Positions 16,010 through 16,513 of a stretch of 16,513 nt of DNA are shown here, in pieces. Positions within the stretch are counted from its first letter, which is position 1; each line of letters opens with the position of its first letter. This DNA is from Pelagophyceae sp. CCMP2097 (lineage: Eukaryota; Sar; Pelagophyceae), in assembly GCA_026770575.1 (NCBI GenBank), contig MU657995.1, positions 1 through 16,513 of the forward strand. Reading direction: 5' to 3'. The notes beneath the pieces are model-generated. The model had not been told where the DNA came from and searched no databases. It saw only the letters and a list, made by a program, of their open reading frames with translations. A program made the translations under genes and the position numbers.

Positions 16010-16084
16010 AAACCCGTGCCGCCGAGCGCGGAATCCATGCTCAACATAGATACGAATGGATTCCGCGCTCAACGACACGGGTTT
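16010..16084. repeat. 31-bp imperfect inverted repeat, 13-base loop
   Basis: Arms 16010-16040 and 16054-16084 pair at all but four positions; the exact core is GAGCGCGGAATCCAT and the outer stem is AAACCCGTG. The size (75 bases) and loop are those of a typical small-RNA precursor or a very small fold-back element. Confidence 0.9.
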
Positions 16085-16129
16085 GGCAGCTTCTGACATC
16101 GGCGGAAATCATTTGGCAATTTCTGACAT
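16082..16129. repeat. 18-bp direct repeat pair
   Basis: TTTGGCAGCTTCTGACAT at 16082-16099 and TTTGGCAATTTCTGACAT at 16112-16129 differ at two positions; their starts are 30 bp apart. The first copy begins at the outer end of the 16010-16084 hairpin. Confidence 0.85.
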
Positions 16130-16178
16130 ATTATTTTCGTGTTCCTTTTTTCGTGGTGTACTTAAAGTCCCGTTTTTG

Positions 16179-16241
16179 AGGACCCGAAGGGTCCTTGCCG
16201 TTTAATCAACGTAAGTTTACGGCAAGGGCCCGTCGGGTCCT
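16179..16241. repeat. 23-bp imperfect inverted repeat, 17-base loop
   Basis: AGGACCCGAAGGGTCCTTGC at the start of the left arm (16179-16201) pairs with the right arm 16219-16241 with two mismatches. Each arm is itself partly palindromic (GGACCC-GAA-GGGTCC in the left one). Confidence 0.9.
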
Positions 16242-16265
16242 TTGATTGAAGGACTGCTTGCTTAA

Positions 16266-16354
16266 GGCCGAAAGTTAAGTATTTTTTCGAGGCTAAAAGC
16301 TTTTTAGCCGATTTTAAACCCTTTTGAATCTTTTTGGTCGAAAGTTAAGTATTT
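16266..16354. repeat. 19-bp direct repeat flanking a small palindrome
   Basis: GGCCGAAAGTTAAGTATTT at 16266-16284 recurs at 16336-16354 with one change. Between them, 16291-16309 (GGCTAAAAGCTTTTTAGCC) is a near-perfect palindrome. Confidence 0.85.
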
Positions 16355-16419
16355 GAGAATTCTAACGCTTGATCTTGCATTCTTTCCGAAAGACCTGCAG
16401 CTGTGCGGCGGAGCGGGAG

Positions 16420-16468
16420 TAATAATGATAATAATAATGTTACACTCAAATGGGGCCGAAATTCGGCC
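16420..16468. repeat. AAT/GAT triplet tract and 15-bp palindrome
   Basis: A TAATAATGATAATAATAATG triplet run lies at 16420-16439, followed by GGCCGAAATTCGGCC at 16454-16468. The half-site GGCCGA also occurs in the direct repeat at 16266 and at the right end of the window. Confidence 0.75.
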
Positions 16469-16513
16469 TAAGACCCTCCCTTTTTTCAAATTGCTTCGTT
16501 TTCGAGGCCGATA

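Noticed and set aside
15636..16468. CRISPR array
   Set aside because: The repeats are unrelated hairpins without regular unit length or spacers.
1..16513. Bacterial origin suggested by CoaE, CoaD and RelA/SpoT domains
   Set aside because: Introns in the CoA gene and the surrounding eukaryotic genes argue for nuclear DNA; older transfer of the domains remains possible.
1..16513. tRNA, rRNA or spliceosomal RNA genes
   Set aside because: No cloverleaf with A and B boxes and no conserved rRNA or snRNA segment was recognised by eye; a covariance-model scan would be decisive.

Overview
The window looks like nuclear DNA of a GC-rich eukaryotic microalga. Evidence: it encodes a CCT chaperonin subunit, an ARS2/SERRATE homologue and a mitochondrial LYR-type assembly factor; the genes are split by very short introns (48-117 bp); and there is a cytochrome b5-fused front-end fatty acid desaturase of the kind used in marine PUFA synthesis. 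Gene density, the strong GC and Ala/Arg/Asp bias and intron style suggest a pelagophyte-like stramenopile (Aureococcus/Pelagomonas type). A haptophyte is the main alternative. This taxonomic guess is inference only.

Layout, left to right. 1-592: downstream flank of CCT7, with a 126-bp fold-back palindrome (146-271) and perhaps the edge of another gene. 593-2673 (-): CCT7, five exons. 2674-2898: divergent promoter. 2899-4465 (+): a two-domain coenzyme A enzyme, dephospho-CoA kinase joined through hydrophobic segments to phosphopantetheine adenylyltransferase, three exons. 4537-4898 (-): an 86-residue SDHAF1-like LYR protein, three exons, one of only 30 bp. 5139-6659 (+): an intronless protein of about nine helical repeats, probably organellar. 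7035-8609 (+): the front-end desaturase, three exons. 9020-11776 (-): an intronless 918-residue protein with a RelA/SpoT-like nucleotidyltransferase domain followed by TPR-like repeats. 12497-15271 (-): ARS2/SERRATE homologue, two exons. 15272-16513: no gene seen, but a dense series of inverted and direct repeats.

The genes do not form one pathway. They are mostly housekeeping functions (protein folding, CoA synthesis, complex II assembly, RNA processing, lipid desaturation) packed in divergent and convergent pairs. Intergenic gaps are 71 to about 720 bp, apart from the repeat-rich right end. Intron boundaries were fixed by rejoining conserved protein motifs in frame. Of 11 introns, 10 are GT-AG and one is best read as GC-AG.

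The least ordinary items are the CoaE-membrane-CoaD fusion (reverse of the animal COASY order), the RelA/SpoT-TPR protein, and the hairpin elements at both ends.
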